64,000 bases of DNA. It comes from an uncultured Poribacteria bacterium (GTDB lineage Bacteria > Poribacteria > WGA-4E > PCPOR2b). This document shows positions 43,508 through 53,187 of the stretch, piece after piece. Under the pieces are notes generated by a model. That model was not told the origin of the DNA, did no database searches, and saw only the letters and a list, made by a program, of their open reading frames with translations. The position numbers were made by a program, and so were the translations under genes. Position 1 is the first letter of the stretch. Each line of letters begins with the position of its first letter. The stretch covers positions 1,731,940 to 1,795,939 of the forward strand of contig OY282444.1 of assembly GCA_958296125.1 (NCBI GenBank). The letters are read 5' to 3'.

Positions 43508-45514
43508 TTAAGGGAAAAATAGGTATAAAGAGATAGTGGTCGGAATGTCTAAAATGCTCCAGAGGCTACCCAAGATATAGTCTCCTAACGCGAGTCCTAA
43601 AAAGAATGGGATTGCGCGTCGATACGCGTTGAATCCGCTATAGCGCAGGATGACAACCTTGCACCCCCAAGCGACAAAGAGACAGCACCACAGATTCCCC
43701 ATCCCCCAACTCTGTGCTGTAGCATAGCCGAGGGGATGCAGAGACCACCACAGGAAGCGCGCTCGCAAAAACATCAGCAAAACTGTAAACACAAGCCCAC
43801 CCCCCATAAAGGCGAGTGCTGGACGATCTGGCTCTTTGGGAGAGCTCAGCCAATTTTCAAGTTGCACATAGACATCACGCCCAAATCCCAATGTGGCGGG
43901 ATCAAAGTATCCAGATTCCGCGCCATGTCGATAATAGACATCCAACAATAGCCAAAAGGTCACCCCCGATCCAATCACTGTCGCGAGCAGAATAGCAATG
44001 GCCGTATGGCGCGGGTTAATATGCCGCCTTTCCGAGATTTTCAAAGCTTCCAGTTGCTCTGGCATTGGATTTGCCCAATTGGCGCGATTGAAAAACATGT
44101 ACAGCGAAAAAACGGTCAGCGTGCTGGAATTAAGTCGCCATGTGCCAACACCGACAATAATCATGTTATGCGGACTAATGTATTTCAAACCGTGTACTAG
44201 GAACCCCAACTCTGCCCTTAGCCGGGTAATCATTATCGCTAATAAGAAGTAAATCGCGAAAAAAATTGGAATCACCCACAACGACATGCCAGCTTTGTAG
44301 GAAAATGCCATCAGAAAAACCGTGCCGAGCAGGATACCGACGAAAGCTAGACGATATGGCATCGGTTCGCCGGAATCATCTAGTTGTGACGGGGAGGCGC
44401 GGGAGCTGAACAGATGACGCACCAGTCCTTTGATGTGAGATCTGCCGGTCCAGAGGACAAATCCTAGCAGCCCCATATATACACCGAAGCCCTGTTCGGC
44501 GGGATAAGGGAAACGTGGTAGACCTCGCCAGCCCATGACGCTACCAACCATCAGTTCGATCTTGTAGATCCAAAAAAACGCCCAGCATGAAAACAGAAGA
44601 TCCAGCGGTATGAGAAAGCCAATACCAATCGCAAAAGGATAGAAAGCGACTTGCACACCGCCCATCCCGCTCCAGGGGCGGGTAGTAAAATAGTGACTGA
44701 TGCTCTGGCGTTTGACGGGGATGTAGGGAATAACAGGGTAAATTGAATGAAGTAGGTTCACAATACTAATTAAGGCGGCAATGCCGAAGCCAAGCCACAT
44801 CAGCCTATTTCTGAAGAATCCCAATCTGGGATTGGTCATCTCTAACGGGAGCTGAGTCAAGGGGTAGGTCAACCGCTCGCGCTCAATCCACTGAATCCGC
44901 AATAGCGCGTTGATACACAACATCACAACCATCCACGCAAAGATGAACGCCATCCACGCAATCGTCGGAGCGATCCACGCTTTCAAATATCTCCCGATGT
45001 AAAGACTTGAACCCCCTTCATAAAGAGCAGTCACCGCTTTTTCGTCGTGAACGGTGAGCCACTCCGGAAGTTGTCGCCAAAACAGTTGCCGCCATTCGTT
45101 TTCGGGACTAGCAAACCGAAACGCATGCACCATGATTGGTATAAAGATTTCCATACAGTCGTATGAACAAAGGGTGGAAACAATACACAGCATGAAGTAA
45201 ATGGTGAGGAGCTCCTGCTGGGAAAGACCGAGCTTGGGGGAGATTTTGCCGAATATGCATCCAATCAGAACGAGCCAGAAAAGCGTAAAAATGACGTGCG
45301 ATAGCGGATGAACAAGCGTTGGGAAGGTATGGCGAATCACTTCAAGCTGAATGATCCAAGCTACAGTGATCGGAATCAGCAGGAGAGCGATAAAAAAGGA
45401 TTTGAGTGTTAAACCATTCTGGAAAGGCGCAGGGGTATTTTCTACTAGGGCAAAACGGGTATTTTGAGGTTCTGTTAGCATGCTTTTCATTTTACCAACT
45501 ATATGTGTTGGCAC
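43508..45514 (-). CDS. DUF6785-type multi-pass membrane protein, paralogue 1
   Basis: A 668-residue inner-membrane protein with about 14 hydrophobic segments. It shares long blocks with the next gene: Q-N-G-L-T-L-K-S-F, F-P-T-L-V-H-P-L-S, R-E-R-L-T-Y-P, Y-P-V-I-P-Y-I-P, E-Q-G-F-G-V-Y and F-L-G-L-A-L-G-D-Y-I-L-G-S-L-W-S. The family (DUF6785 with DUF6784) occurs in Planctomycetes-Poribacteria-type genomes and resembles oligopeptide-transporter-like folds; transport is inferred. The GTG at 45514 or the ATG at 45490 could start it. It lies 30 bp after paralogue 2. Confidence 0.8.
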   Translation of the reverse strand: MPTHIVGKMKSMLTEPQNTRFALVENTPAPFQNGLTLKSFFIALLLIPITVAWIIQLEVIRHTFPTLVHPLSHVIFTLFWLVLIGCIFGKISPKLGLSQQELLTIYFMLCIVSTLCSYDCMEIFIPIMVHAFRFASPENEWRQLFWRQLPEWLTVHDEKAVTALYEGGSSLYIGRYLKAWIAPTIAWMAFIFAWMVVMLCINALLRIQWIERERLTYPLTQLPLEMTNPRLGFFRNRLMWLGFGIAALISIVNLLHSIYPVIPYIPVKRQSISHYFTTRPWSGMGGVQVAFYPFAIGIGFLIPLDLLFSCWAFFWIYKIELMVGSVMGWRGLPRFPYPAEQGFGVYMGLLGFVLWTGRSHIKGLVRHLFSSRASPSQLDDSGEPMPYRLAFVGILLGTVFLMAFSYKAGMSLWVIPIFFAIYFLLAIMITRLRAELGFLVHGLKYISPHNMIIVGVGTWRLNSSTLTVFSLYMFFNRANWANPMPEQLEALKISERRHINPRHTAIAILLATVIGSGVTFWLLLDVYYRHGAESGYFDPATLGFGRDVYVQLENWLSSPKEPDRPALAFMGGGLVFTVLLMFLRARFLWWSLHPLGYATAQSWGMGNLWCCLFVAWGCKVVILRYSGFNAYRRAIPFFLGLALGDYILGSLWSILDIPTTISLYLFFP

Positions 45515-45544
45515 CTACTACGATCGGGTCATTATCTCTGTCCG

Positions 45545-47473
45545 CTAGGGAAAAAATTGATACAGAGTAGTATTGGCTACAACACTGATAATACTCCAAA
45601 GACTGCCTAAAATATAATCGCCCAAAGCAAGCCCTAAAAAAAAGGGGATCGCCTGTCGATACGCTTTAAGTCCACCGTGGCGTAGAATTATCGCTTTTAG
45701 CACCCAGGCAACAAAGAGACATGCCCACAGGTTGAACATTCCCCAGCTATTTGCCATGGCATAGCCGAGTGGATGGAGGGGCCACCACAGAAAGCGCGTC
45801 CTCAGGAACATGAGTAGCACTGTGAAACTGAATCCCCCGCCCATGAAGGCGAGAGCTGGGACATTTGTTTCTTGGGGATAGTTCAGCCAGTTCTCAAGTT
45901 GGCGATAGATGATTCGTCCGTATCCCACTGCAAATGGTCCGTAGTAGCCCGTTTCTGCGCCATGTTGGTAGTAATTATCTAACAATACCCAAAACACACT
46001 TATCGATCCAATTAAGGTAGCCAGTAGAATAGCTGCGGCTATATGGCGCGGATTGATATTTCGCCTTTCAGCGATTTTCAGGGCTTCCAGTTGCGGGGGC
46101 ATTGGGTGAGCCCGATAGGCACGGTTGAAAAACTTATACAGTGAAAAGACGGTCAACGTGCCGGCACCTAGTCGGCGTGTCCCAAATCCGGCGATGATCA
46201 TGCTGTGCGGGTCAATGTAATGCAAATCGTGTACTAAAAACCCCAATTCCGCACGGAGTCTCGCAATCATTATCGCTAATAGGAAGTAAATCCCGAAAAA
46301 GATTGGAATGACCCACAAAGACATCCCTGCTCTGTAGGAAAATACCATCAGGAACGCCAATCCAGTTAATATACCGGCGACTGCCAACCGATAGGGCATC
46401 GGTTCACGAGAATCATCGAGTGACGATGAACGTAAGAGATGGCGCACTAATCCTTTGAAATGAATTCTGCCGATCCACAGCGCAAATCCGAGTAAGCCAA
46501 CATAGACACCAAAGCCCTGTTCGTTGAAATAAGGAAAACGCGGCAGATTGCGCCACCCCATCATGTTACCGACCATCAGTTCGATCTTATAAACCCCGTA
46601 AAACATCCAGCATGAAAAGAGGAGGTCTAGCGGTATGAGGAAACTAATACCGATGACAAAGGGATAGAACGAGATCCGGAAGGGCCCCATCGCATTCCAG
46701 GGACGGACGGTGAAGTATTGATGTAAGTTCTGCCGCTTGATGGGGATATAGGGAACGGTGGGGTAAATCGAATTGAGCAGGTTCACGATACTAATCAATG
46801 CAGCAATGCTGAAGCCAAACCACATCAGCTTATTTTTGAAAAACCTATTTCTGGTATCCGTCATCTCCAGTGGAAGTTGAATGATTGGGTACGTTAGCCG
46901 TTCCCGTTCCGTCCACTGGATCCGCAACAGTGTATTGATGCACAGCATGACAAACAGCAGCACAAAGATGAATGAGATATATGCCAGAGCAGGGCGGAGC
47001 CAGGCATACAGGTGCCGCTTGATATAGAAGCTTGATCCCCCTTCGTAGTAAGGGGCTAGCACGGTTTCATCTTGAACGGTGAGCCAAGGTGGAAGCTCCT
47101 TCCAGAACAGTTCACGCCATTGGTTTTCAGGGGTTGCAAAGCGGAAGGGGTGCCCCAAAAGCGTAATTAAGATCTGCATCATGTCGGCTGAGCCAAGGGA
47201 CGATACGATGCCCAACATGACATAGATAACCAAAAGCTCCGGCGGACTAATCCCAAGCTTGGGAGAAATTTTCTTGAGGATGTACCCAATTAGAAGTAGC
47301 CAAAATAGAATGAAAATGACATTTGATAGGGGATGGACGAGCGTTGGGAACGTGTAGCGAATGACTTCGAGTTGAACAATCCAGTAAATATTGATCGGAA
47401 TGAGGCACAGCGCAATGAGAAAGGACTTGAGCGTTAGACCGTTTTGGAAGGTCACTTCAGGCACTTTAGACAC
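45545..47473 (-). CDS. DUF6785-type multi-pass membrane protein, paralogue 2
   Basis: About 642 residues and very similar to paralogue 1 throughout, including the closing F-L-G-L-A-L-G-D-Y-I-L-G-S-L-W-S. I prefer the GTG at 47473 as start (S-K-V-P-E-V-T-F after the initiator), because AAGGAGG lies 9 bp upstream; an in-frame ATG at 47503 would contain that site inside the gene. The upstream DNA is the broken MacB/FtsX fragment, whose reading frame overlaps this start. Role unknown, presumably the same as its neighbour. Confidence 0.82.
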   Translation of the reverse strand: MSKVPEVTFQNGLTLKSFLIALCLIPINIYWIVQLEVIRYTFPTLVHPLSNVIFILFWLLLIGYILKKISPKLGISPPELLVIYVMLGIVSSLGSADMMQILITLLGHPFRFATPENQWRELFWKELPPWLTVQDETVLAPYYEGGSSFYIKRHLYAWLRPALAYISFIFVLLFVMLCINTLLRIQWTERERLTYPIIQLPLEMTDTRNRFFKNKLMWFGFSIAALISIVNLLNSIYPTVPYIPIKRQNLHQYFTVRPWNAMGPFRISFYPFVIGISFLIPLDLLFSCWMFYGVYKIELMVGNMMGWRNLPRFPYFNEQGFGVYVGLLGFALWIGRIHFKGLVRHLLRSSSLDDSREPMPYRLAVAGILTGLAFLMVFSYRAGMSLWVIPIFFGIYFLLAIMIARLRAELGFLVHDLHYIDPHSMIIAGFGTRRLGAGTLTVFSLYKFFNRAYRAHPMPPQLEALKIAERRNINPRHIAAAILLATLIGSISVFWVLLDNYYQHGAETGYYGPFAVGYGRIIYRQLENWLNYPQETNVPALAFMGGGFSFTVLLMFLRTRFLWWPLHPLGYAMANSWGMFNLWACLFVAWVLKAIILRHGGLKAYRQAIPFFLGLALGDYILGSLWSIISVVANTTLYQFFP

Positions 47474-47634
47474 TCTGTTAGGCCTCCTTCGTTCTCCTTC
47501 CAATCGGTGCCGGTCGCGATCATCGCCAGCACAGAAGCAACACCAATGATGATGCCCAACATTGTCAGGAAAGCGCGCATCTTATTCATGACAATGGCTG
47601 TGAATCCGACTGAAATTCCTTCGCTAAGTTTCAA
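47452..47634 (-). pseudogene. Truncated MacB/FtsX-type ABC permease N-terminus
   Basis: A TTG with GGAAGGAG 6 bp upstream opens a frame whose first 43 residues are the standard N-terminus of MacB-PCD permeases: E-G-I-S-V-G-F-T-A-I, then N-K-M-R-A-F-L-T-M-L-G-I-I-I-G-V-A-S-V. After M-I-A-T-G the homology stops. The last 17 codons run through the ribosome site and first codons of the DUF6785 gene in another frame, ending at 47452. The rest of the permease is absent from the window. Its intact start may still be translated and influence the downstream gene. Confidence 0.75.
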
Positions 47635-47786
47635 TCGTGACTCCTTCCCTCACTTCTGGGCTTTAAACGAAAGCGACCGTATTGTTCCGGCTCATCAAAA
47701 TGCTTCTAGACCCATCTTAGCCATTCGTCTCAACAAATCCGATTATCTCTTGTTTCATTCTTCCGCAACGATTACTGACCTGGCGT

Positions 47787-49703
47787 TCACCAAATAAACC
47801 GATACATTGGCTTCTGCACAATCACACCAATCAGTGCCCATACACCTCCGAGCAGAAACTCGCCGAATAGCATTCCTAGAAAGAACGGTGCTAGGCGACG
47901 AAACGTCCTTAAGCCTCCAAAGCGGAGGATGCACCACTTAATCACCCAAGCGACGAGCACCGAAGACCAGAAAAAGTTGACCGCCCATGTGCCTGTGATG
48001 CCGTACCCAACAGGATACAGGGGCCACCAAACGAAACGATGACGTAAGGCAGTCAAAGCGAAAGTGAAAAGCATACCGAAGAGCATTGCCAAGATTGATA
48101 GGATGTCGACGGGCATTGGGTTAGTGAGCCAACTTTGAGTCCGTCGAAAGACACCGCCTCCCCAAAACGCCACCGCGCCAGATTCGTAGCCGAGCTGTAA
48201 TCCACCCCAGAACAGGGGCAATGGGCTGATGATAACAGCGATTAATATCGCGAATCCGACGCGACGCGGTGAGATACCCGCCCGCTCGGCGAGTTTCAAC
48301 CCCTCCAGTTGCGGTGGCATAGCATTGCCGCGATAGGCACGATTAAAAGGAAATACGAGCGAAAATAGACTGAGGTTTCTAGGACCCAATTGCCGCATGC
48401 CAAACATCTTTGGAATTAACACGTCGGGTCCCATCCTGCGGAGGTCATGGAGGGGAGGACCGAGCTCGGCGCGGATGCGGGTCGTAACGGTCAAGGTTAT
48501 AAAATGGATGATGAAGACTAGGACAGCAACCCAGAGCGACATCCCCGCTACCACCCAAAAACCAACCAGCAGTAGGAAGCCGATAATCAGTCCGAGGACC
48601 GCCGCGCGATAGGAAATCGGTTCGCCAGACTCAGACGCTTTCTCCCCACGCCATGCGCCCATCAGCACATCTCGCAAATGACGACGCGCACTCCACAGCG
48701 TCAGAATCAGTACCCCAACACAGACACCAAATGACTGATCAAAGATGAAGGGAAAGTCGGGGATCTGCTGCAACCCGAGAATACTCCCCATAATCATTTC
48801 AAACTTCCAGAAGATGTAGAAAAACCAGAACGTGAAGGAGAGATCGAGCGGCATAAAATAGGCCATCCCAACGGCAAAGGGGAAGAGCGTGACAGGTGTC
48901 CAACCGATAGCGTTCCACGGTTTCGTGGTAAAATAGGGTCGCAGATCGAAGAAATCGCCACCCAGTCCTGGGATGGATGGATACAAGAAATGCAGCGCGT
49001 TGACGATATCCATACCGCCAGCGAGGATCGCCCCAGCCCACATCAATCGATTCCGAAAGAAGCCCTTGGTAGCCATCTGCTGCGGAAGTTCGATAATTGG
49101 GTAACTCAACCGTTCTATTTCAATCCACTGTTTTCGCAGAATGACGTTGATGCAAAATGCTGTGAAAACGAGGACGACGATAAACCCAGACCACGAAAGG
49201 ACAGGCTTCCACCATAACCGAAGATGCTCGTCAAGGTAAAGGCTCGATTCACCAACAAAATAGGTCGTAAGGCTGTTTTTATCGGTCAACGCCAGCCAAT
49301 CGGGGAAGTAACGGTGAAACAACGTTGCCCATTCGTTCTCTTCGGTCGCCATCCAGCCGCCGACAGCGATATGTGTGATGATTACGGCGAAGAAATCCGC
49401 ACCGGCGATTGCAGTGGCGACGGAGAGCATAGCGTAGAACGTCAGCAATTCGCCCTGCGTCAATGCCAGACGCGGCGAATATAGAGAAATTCCATAGTTC
49501 AGCGCAAGCAGAATCGCAAAGATAAAAATCACATTGAAGAAGAGCGACATGGTCGTCGGAAGCCCTTGTGCCCACCGCAGCATCGCGTAAACCCAGTAGT
49601 TGTTAAAGGGGATGACAGCTGCCGCTAACCAGATTACGCGCCAACGGATTTCTGGCTGCGGATGGTGGGTTGAAGCGGGAAAACGATTGTCTGTTGGGCT
49701 CAA
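47787..49703 (-). CDS. DUF6785-type multi-pass membrane protein, paralogue 3 (divergent)
   Basis: A 638-residue paralogue that keeps the family order (I-E-R-L-S-Y-P-I-I-E-L-P, P-Y-F-T-T-K-P-W-N-A-I-G, D-Q-S-F-G-V, R-I-R-A-E-L-G, N-R-A-Y-R-G-N-A-M-P-P-Q-L-E, F-F-L-G-M-L-F-G-E) but differs more than the other two do from each other. About 14 TM segments. The start is a TTG at 49703 with a weak AAGAAAG site. It precedes the MacB fragment and the other two paralogues on the minus strand. Confidence 0.8.
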   Translation of the reverse strand: MSPTDNRFPASTHHPQPEIRWRVIWLAAAVIPFNNYWVYAMLRWAQGLPTTMSLFFNVIFIFAILLALNYGISLYSPRLALTQGELLTFYAMLSVATAIAGADFFAVIITHIAVGGWMATEENEWATLFHRYFPDWLALTDKNSLTTYFVGESSLYLDEHLRLWWKPVLSWSGFIVVLVFTAFCINVILRKQWIEIERLSYPIIELPQQMATKGFFRNRLMWAGAILAGGMDIVNALHFLYPSIPGLGGDFFDLRPYFTTKPWNAIGWTPVTLFPFAVGMAYFMPLDLSFTFWFFYIFWKFEMIMGSILGLQQIPDFPFIFDQSFGVCVGVLILTLWSARRHLRDVLMGAWRGEKASESGEPISYRAAVLGLIIGFLLLVGFWVVAGMSLWVAVLVFIIHFITLTVTTRIRAELGPPLHDLRRMGPDVLIPKMFGMRQLGPRNLSLFSLVFPFNRAYRGNAMPPQLEGLKLAERAGISPRRVGFAILIAVIISPLPLFWGGLQLGYESGAVAFWGGGVFRRTQSWLTNPMPVDILSILAMLFGMLFTFALTALRHRFVWWPLYPVGYGITGTWAVNFFWSSVLVAWVIKWCILRFGGLRTFRRLAPFFLGMLFGEFLLGGVWALIGVIVQKPMYRFIW

Positions 49704-49873
49704 TGTGATTCTTTCTTGGGTTGGCTACTTGTCAACTTGATGCAGCAGTTGATACGAATTCTCAATTATTAGATTACAGGCGGTGCCACCCCGCGTTTGC
49801 CTGCCACCAGAGCATATCGGTATTCAGGCCGATTACGTTCACCTCAAAGCGTTGGGCTTGGCGTTGGAGATAT

Positions 49874-50971
49874 TTATGCGGAGGCGATTGTTAGTTCCCT
49901 CATCTTGTCCTCGTCCAACTCGACTCCCAACCCGGGCCCCTCTGGCGGATACAGGTGACTCTCCTCTGCCCGAATGCGCGCTTTGGCGGGCGAAACCGTA
50001 TAGAGCAGGGGACCAGCAGGATCGGCAGGAATATCTAGGTTGGGCACCGAAACCCCTAGATGTACTGCCCCGGCTGTACCTACGGTCGAATCCTGATCGG
50101 TTGAAAGCAAGGTCTTGAACCCAGCGGCTTCTGCCAGTGCGAACATCCGGCGCACGTAGGTCGGTCCCCACCAAATCCACGCCAAGTTAAGGACGGTGCA
50201 CGCCCCGCGCTCAATTGCCTCGTAACCGTCCTCTAGGCTGCTGATGTGCAGACTTACCTGCACATCCATCCGCTTGACAAACTCGGCGCATACCCGCAAA
50301 TTGTTTGATGGTTGCTCAAAGTTATACGGATTATGGTGACGCAGCACGTCTGCATAGCGCAGGGCGGTCTCCCAATCCGCAAAACGTCCGGAAAAATCGA
50401 AGGCTTTGAGTTTGATCTTCTCTCCAAAACGGGCTTTCATCTCGGTGATGAACCTGTTGTCCAGATCACTGTCTCCTGAAACGTAGTAGCGAAACAGATG
50501 ATGCCCCAAATCCACCAGCCGCTGTAGGTAGCTGGCATTCCGCTCAAAGCCATCCTCTAGATGCGCTCCTATAATTGGATAACAGAAGTACACGCTTTCT
50601 CGCATTTTTCCGCCCATTAAACTGTAGGCTGGCACGCCTTGCACCTTGCCATTGAGGTCGTACAGCGCGATGTCGATGGCAGCCGTCAAGTGCGAGTTAC
50701 TGACTGTGCTACCAAAGTCCTGCGCCCGCAGCAATTCATTAATCTCAGTGATCCGGGTGGCATCACGTCCAACCAGCAAATCGTTGTAGCGTTTTGTTAG
50801 CGCACCTAGATCTTCAGCCCTGCTGTCTGAGGCTTCTCCTAGCCCCACAAGCCCGTCAGATACATGCAGCTTCACGATAACGTGCCCTGACGATTCGCCC
50901 GTTTTAACCGGGTGTTCTTGGTAATAGCGTGGGGTTTCAATCTGGAACGTTTCGATTTTCGTGATTTTCAT
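49874..50971 (-). CDS. Enolase-superfamily protein, mandelate racemase/MLE-like
   Basis: A 365-residue protein with the N-terminal capping domain (I-T-K-I-E-T-F) and barrel of the superfamily. Metal ligands are plausible at D192 (A-F-D-F-S) and E219 (F-E-Q-P). The third ligand position reads S-L-H-I-S-S instead of an acid. The usual second-strand K-x-K is replaced by R-Y-Y (161-163). Sugar-acid dehydratases are the common activity in this group, but these changes make the reaction uncertain. The start has AAGGGAG about 7 bp upstream. It leads a minus-strand run with the DUF6785 genes. Confidence 0.78.
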   Translation of the reverse strand: MKITKIETFQIETPRYYQEHPVKTGESSGHVIVKLHVSDGLVGLGEASDSRAEDLGALTKRYNDLLVGRDATRITEINELLRAQDFGSTVSNSHLTAAIDIALYDLNGKVQGVPAYSLMGGKMRESVYFCYPIIGAHLEDGFERNASYLQRLVDLGHHLFRYYVSGDSDLDNRFITEMKARFGEKIKLKAFDFSGRFADWETALRYADVLRHHNPYNFEQPSNNLRVCAEFVKRMDVQVSLHISSLEDGYEAIERGACTVLNLAWIWWGPTYVRRMFALAEAAGFKTLLSTDQDSTVGTAGAVHLGVSVPNLDIPADPAGPLLYTVSPAKARIRAEESHLYPPEGPGLGVELDEDKMRELTIASA

Positions 50972-51021
50972 TTGTTCTCCCTTTCAGTGACTAACAATGG
51001 TGCAAAGTGACAGTAGTAATA

Positions 51022-51852
51022 TCACGCCCAGACAAAAATCTCTTCATCGTCCGGGGACATGCCAAAGAAGGCAGCGAGTACAATGCGCGGCTTCTCGCCT
51101 ATCACCGGCGGTACTTCATGGATGTTTTCAGAGAAAAAGAAGTAAAGGTCGCCGGGCTCAAGCTGAATTTGAATCCGGGGGATACCTTGTTCAGCGACAT
51201 ATTGGCTAAACGTACCTTCGGTGATATATTCCTGCACGGCGGGTGTCCAAGGGCAGTTATAGAGGAAAGGTTCTCCGCTTTCACCTTCCTGTTCGGAGTT
51301 CTGGAAGCACATCACCCCAGCCAATTGATGCTGAAACCGCGAGACCTCATAATGGAACCACTTTTGCCGCTTTGCTATGGAGTCAAAGTGGGGTCCGTGT
51401 CCCGTACCGGCATAGTAGACACGGAAAACGGCGGGGCCGTAGAGCCGTCCCCCTGACTCACGCGCGGTCATCACCCGTTTGTCCGGTGCCAGACATGATA
51501 ATGCCTCGTAGAAGGTCTTCACCGGATCATCGTACCCATCGAACAAGGTTTTAAAAAGTTCGTGCGTGTCAGCGGCGTAGGCGAATAACTTTTCGGGATC
51601 AGTGCTGTACTTAACCAAAGCGGGCCCAACGTATACAAGTTCCTTGCCGTCTCCAGATTGACGTGGGCCGTATGCCAAGCCACGTTCATAGAGCCTCTCC
51701 ACGAGGCCCGCACAGTGATCCGGATTGAAAGCTTTACGGAAGACAATGGCCGGTACTTCACCCGATACCAACGCATTGAGGGGCTTGGGATATTTTTTCA
51801 ATAGGTCTTGTAGACTGCCCTCAGCAGGTGTCCACGCATGGGGTACTGTCAT
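51022..51852 (-). CDS. 2-oxoglutarate-Fe(II) oxygenase-like protein
   Basis: A 276-residue double-stranded beta-helix protein. The iron triad is H-F-D in G-P-H-F-D-S and H in E-N-I-H-E-V-P-P, and the 2OG-binding Arg is in K-P-R-I-V-L-A-A-F. L-E-P-G-D-L-Y-F-F lies before the distal His as in prolyl-hydroxylase-like oxygenases. The substrate is unknown. The start has GGAAGGA 7-8 bp upstream. It lies 50 bp before the enolase-like gene, same strand. Confidence 0.85.
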   Translation of the reverse strand: MTVPHAWTPAEGSLQDLLKKYPKPLNALVSGEVPAIVFRKAFNPDHCAGLVERLYERGLAYGPRQSGDGKELVYVGPALVKYSTDPEKLFAYAADTHELFKTLFDGYDDPVKTFYEALSCLAPDKRVMTARESGGRLYGPAVFRVYYAGTGHGPHFDSIAKRQKWFHYEVSRFQHQLAGVMCFQNSEQEGESGEPFLYNCPWTPAVQEYITEGTFSQYVAEQGIPRIQIQLEPGDLYFFFSENIHEVPPVIGEKPRIVLAAFFGMSPDDEEIFVWA

Positions 51853-51929
51853 TATACAGTCCTTCCTTCAAATCATGGCATGAGAAAGTCACAGTGTGGA
51901 TGTCTCAAAGGTTTATTCGCAAAACAGAA

Positions 51930-52877
51930 CTAAGGCGCAACAGAGCTGACGCAACGAAAGCCAAAGTAACTGAGCGTAACCGCTGGCTCGCTGCTGTTGC
52001 GGTACGCCACGCGAACGATCTCCGGAGTGCTGTGCCACGAACCGCCTCGAAGTATGCGACGTTCTGTAATACTAGTGAAGTTATTATCCATGAATAGTGT
52101 AAGTCCACCCGACACCGGGTTCTCTTTTGGGCTGTTTGCGTAAAACTCTAAATCCAATTCATCTATGCACCACTCCCATACGTTTCCAGCTATATCATAT
52201 AGCTCGTAGCCATTTGGAGGATATAGACCCACAGGAGCGGTTTTTTGGTGCCCGTCATCAGAGTTCTGATCCGACCAAGAATAACTCGTGTTCTTATCCG
52301 CAAAATTGCACTGACTCCCATCCGGCGCGTCCTCTCCCCACGGATATCGTTTCCCGACCTGCCCACCGCGCGCGGCTTTCTCCCACTCCGCTTCGGTCGG
52401 CAGGCGTTTGCCGGCCCAATGGGCATACGCCGCTGCACCGTACCAACTCACTTCAACCACAGCATACTCTTCAAACCCTGCCCTGGGGCGGTATTGCTCC
52501 TCAACCCATTCAATCTGCTCGTCACCGTCGCCAATATCCAACCAGATATGACCGGTATCCCCCACATGCTTTCCTACCGCATTGAGGAACTTCGCATACA
52601 TCGCGTTGGTCACCTCGTAGACATCAATATAGAAATCGTCAAGGAAGACAGTATGAACGGGGCGTTCGTAGGTAGTACCTTCGTTGAAGTGGTCGCCCAT
52701 CTCAAACTCTCCAGCAGGAATCAGTACCATTTCCGCCATGTCTTCACCAACAATTCTGTCGAGGGCATCTCCATTCTCTTGCTCATCATCACCTCCACAG
52801 CCTAGCCATAGTGAAGCAATCAAGATGGTAAGTAACGCCATGCTATAAGCAGATATCCAATCAGAATCTTCACGCAT
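51930..52877 (-). CDS. SUMF/FGE-domain lipoprotein lacking the catalytic cysteines
   Basis: A 315-residue lipoprotein: the lipobox L-W-L-G-C-G lies at about 23-28 and is followed by an acidic linker. The SUMF domain begins M-V-L-I-P-A-G-E-F-E-M-G and contains E-V-T-N-A-M-Y, L-P-T-E-A-E-W-E-K-A-A-R, Y-P-W-G, G-N-V-W-E-W and R-G-G-S-W. Formylglycine-generating enzymes use two Cys shortly after R-G-G-S; here that stretch is H-S-T-P-E-I-V-R-V-A-Y-R without Cys, so it is a structural or binding SUMF protein. The ATG at 52877 has GGGGAG upstream. Confidence 0.88.
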   Translation of the reverse strand: MREDSDWISAYSMALLTILIASLWLGCGGDDEQENGDALDRIVGEDMAEMVLIPAGEFEMGDHFNEGTTYERPVHTVFLDDFYIDVYEVTNAMYAKFLNAVGKHVGDTGHIWLDIGDGDEQIEWVEEQYRPRAGFEEYAVVEVSWYGAAAYAHWAGKRLPTEAEWEKAARGGQVGKRYPWGEDAPDGSQCNFADKNTSYSWSDQNSDDGHQKTAPVGLYPPNGYELYDIAGNVWEWCIDELDLEFYANSPKENPVSGGLTLFMDNNFTSITERRILRGGSWHSTPEIVRVAYRNSSEPAVTLSYFGFRCVSSVAP

Positions 52878-52880
52878 CAA

Positions 52881-53187
52881 ATTATCTCCCCGTAAAATTA
52901 GTTTTGACTGTCATGTTGAGGTATAAAGTCTACCCTTGAGTGAAACGAAGGGCGGGCGACTCTTTGGGGTGAGCACATGTCGTGAGGCTAGGGAGAACAT
53001 TTGCACTCTCTAGCGGGCTTCGGGCTTATTCATCAACACAGCTTCGAGGGGTAGCAATAGAGTCTGATCCCCGATAAGAAGGTTTCAAACGGAGTTCGAT
53101 TTCATCGGACAGGCACTGCCATCAGTCTTGGCAAGTCCCGATTCCGTGGGATCGTCCCGATCTTTACGGAATTGAGAACCTGGTCGA
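52881..53187. other. 307-bp intergenic region
   Basis: Between two minus-strand genes. A weak self-complementary stretch lies around 53138-53165 (CCCGATT...GATCGTCCCGATC). I see no gene or clear promoter. Confidence 0.3.
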
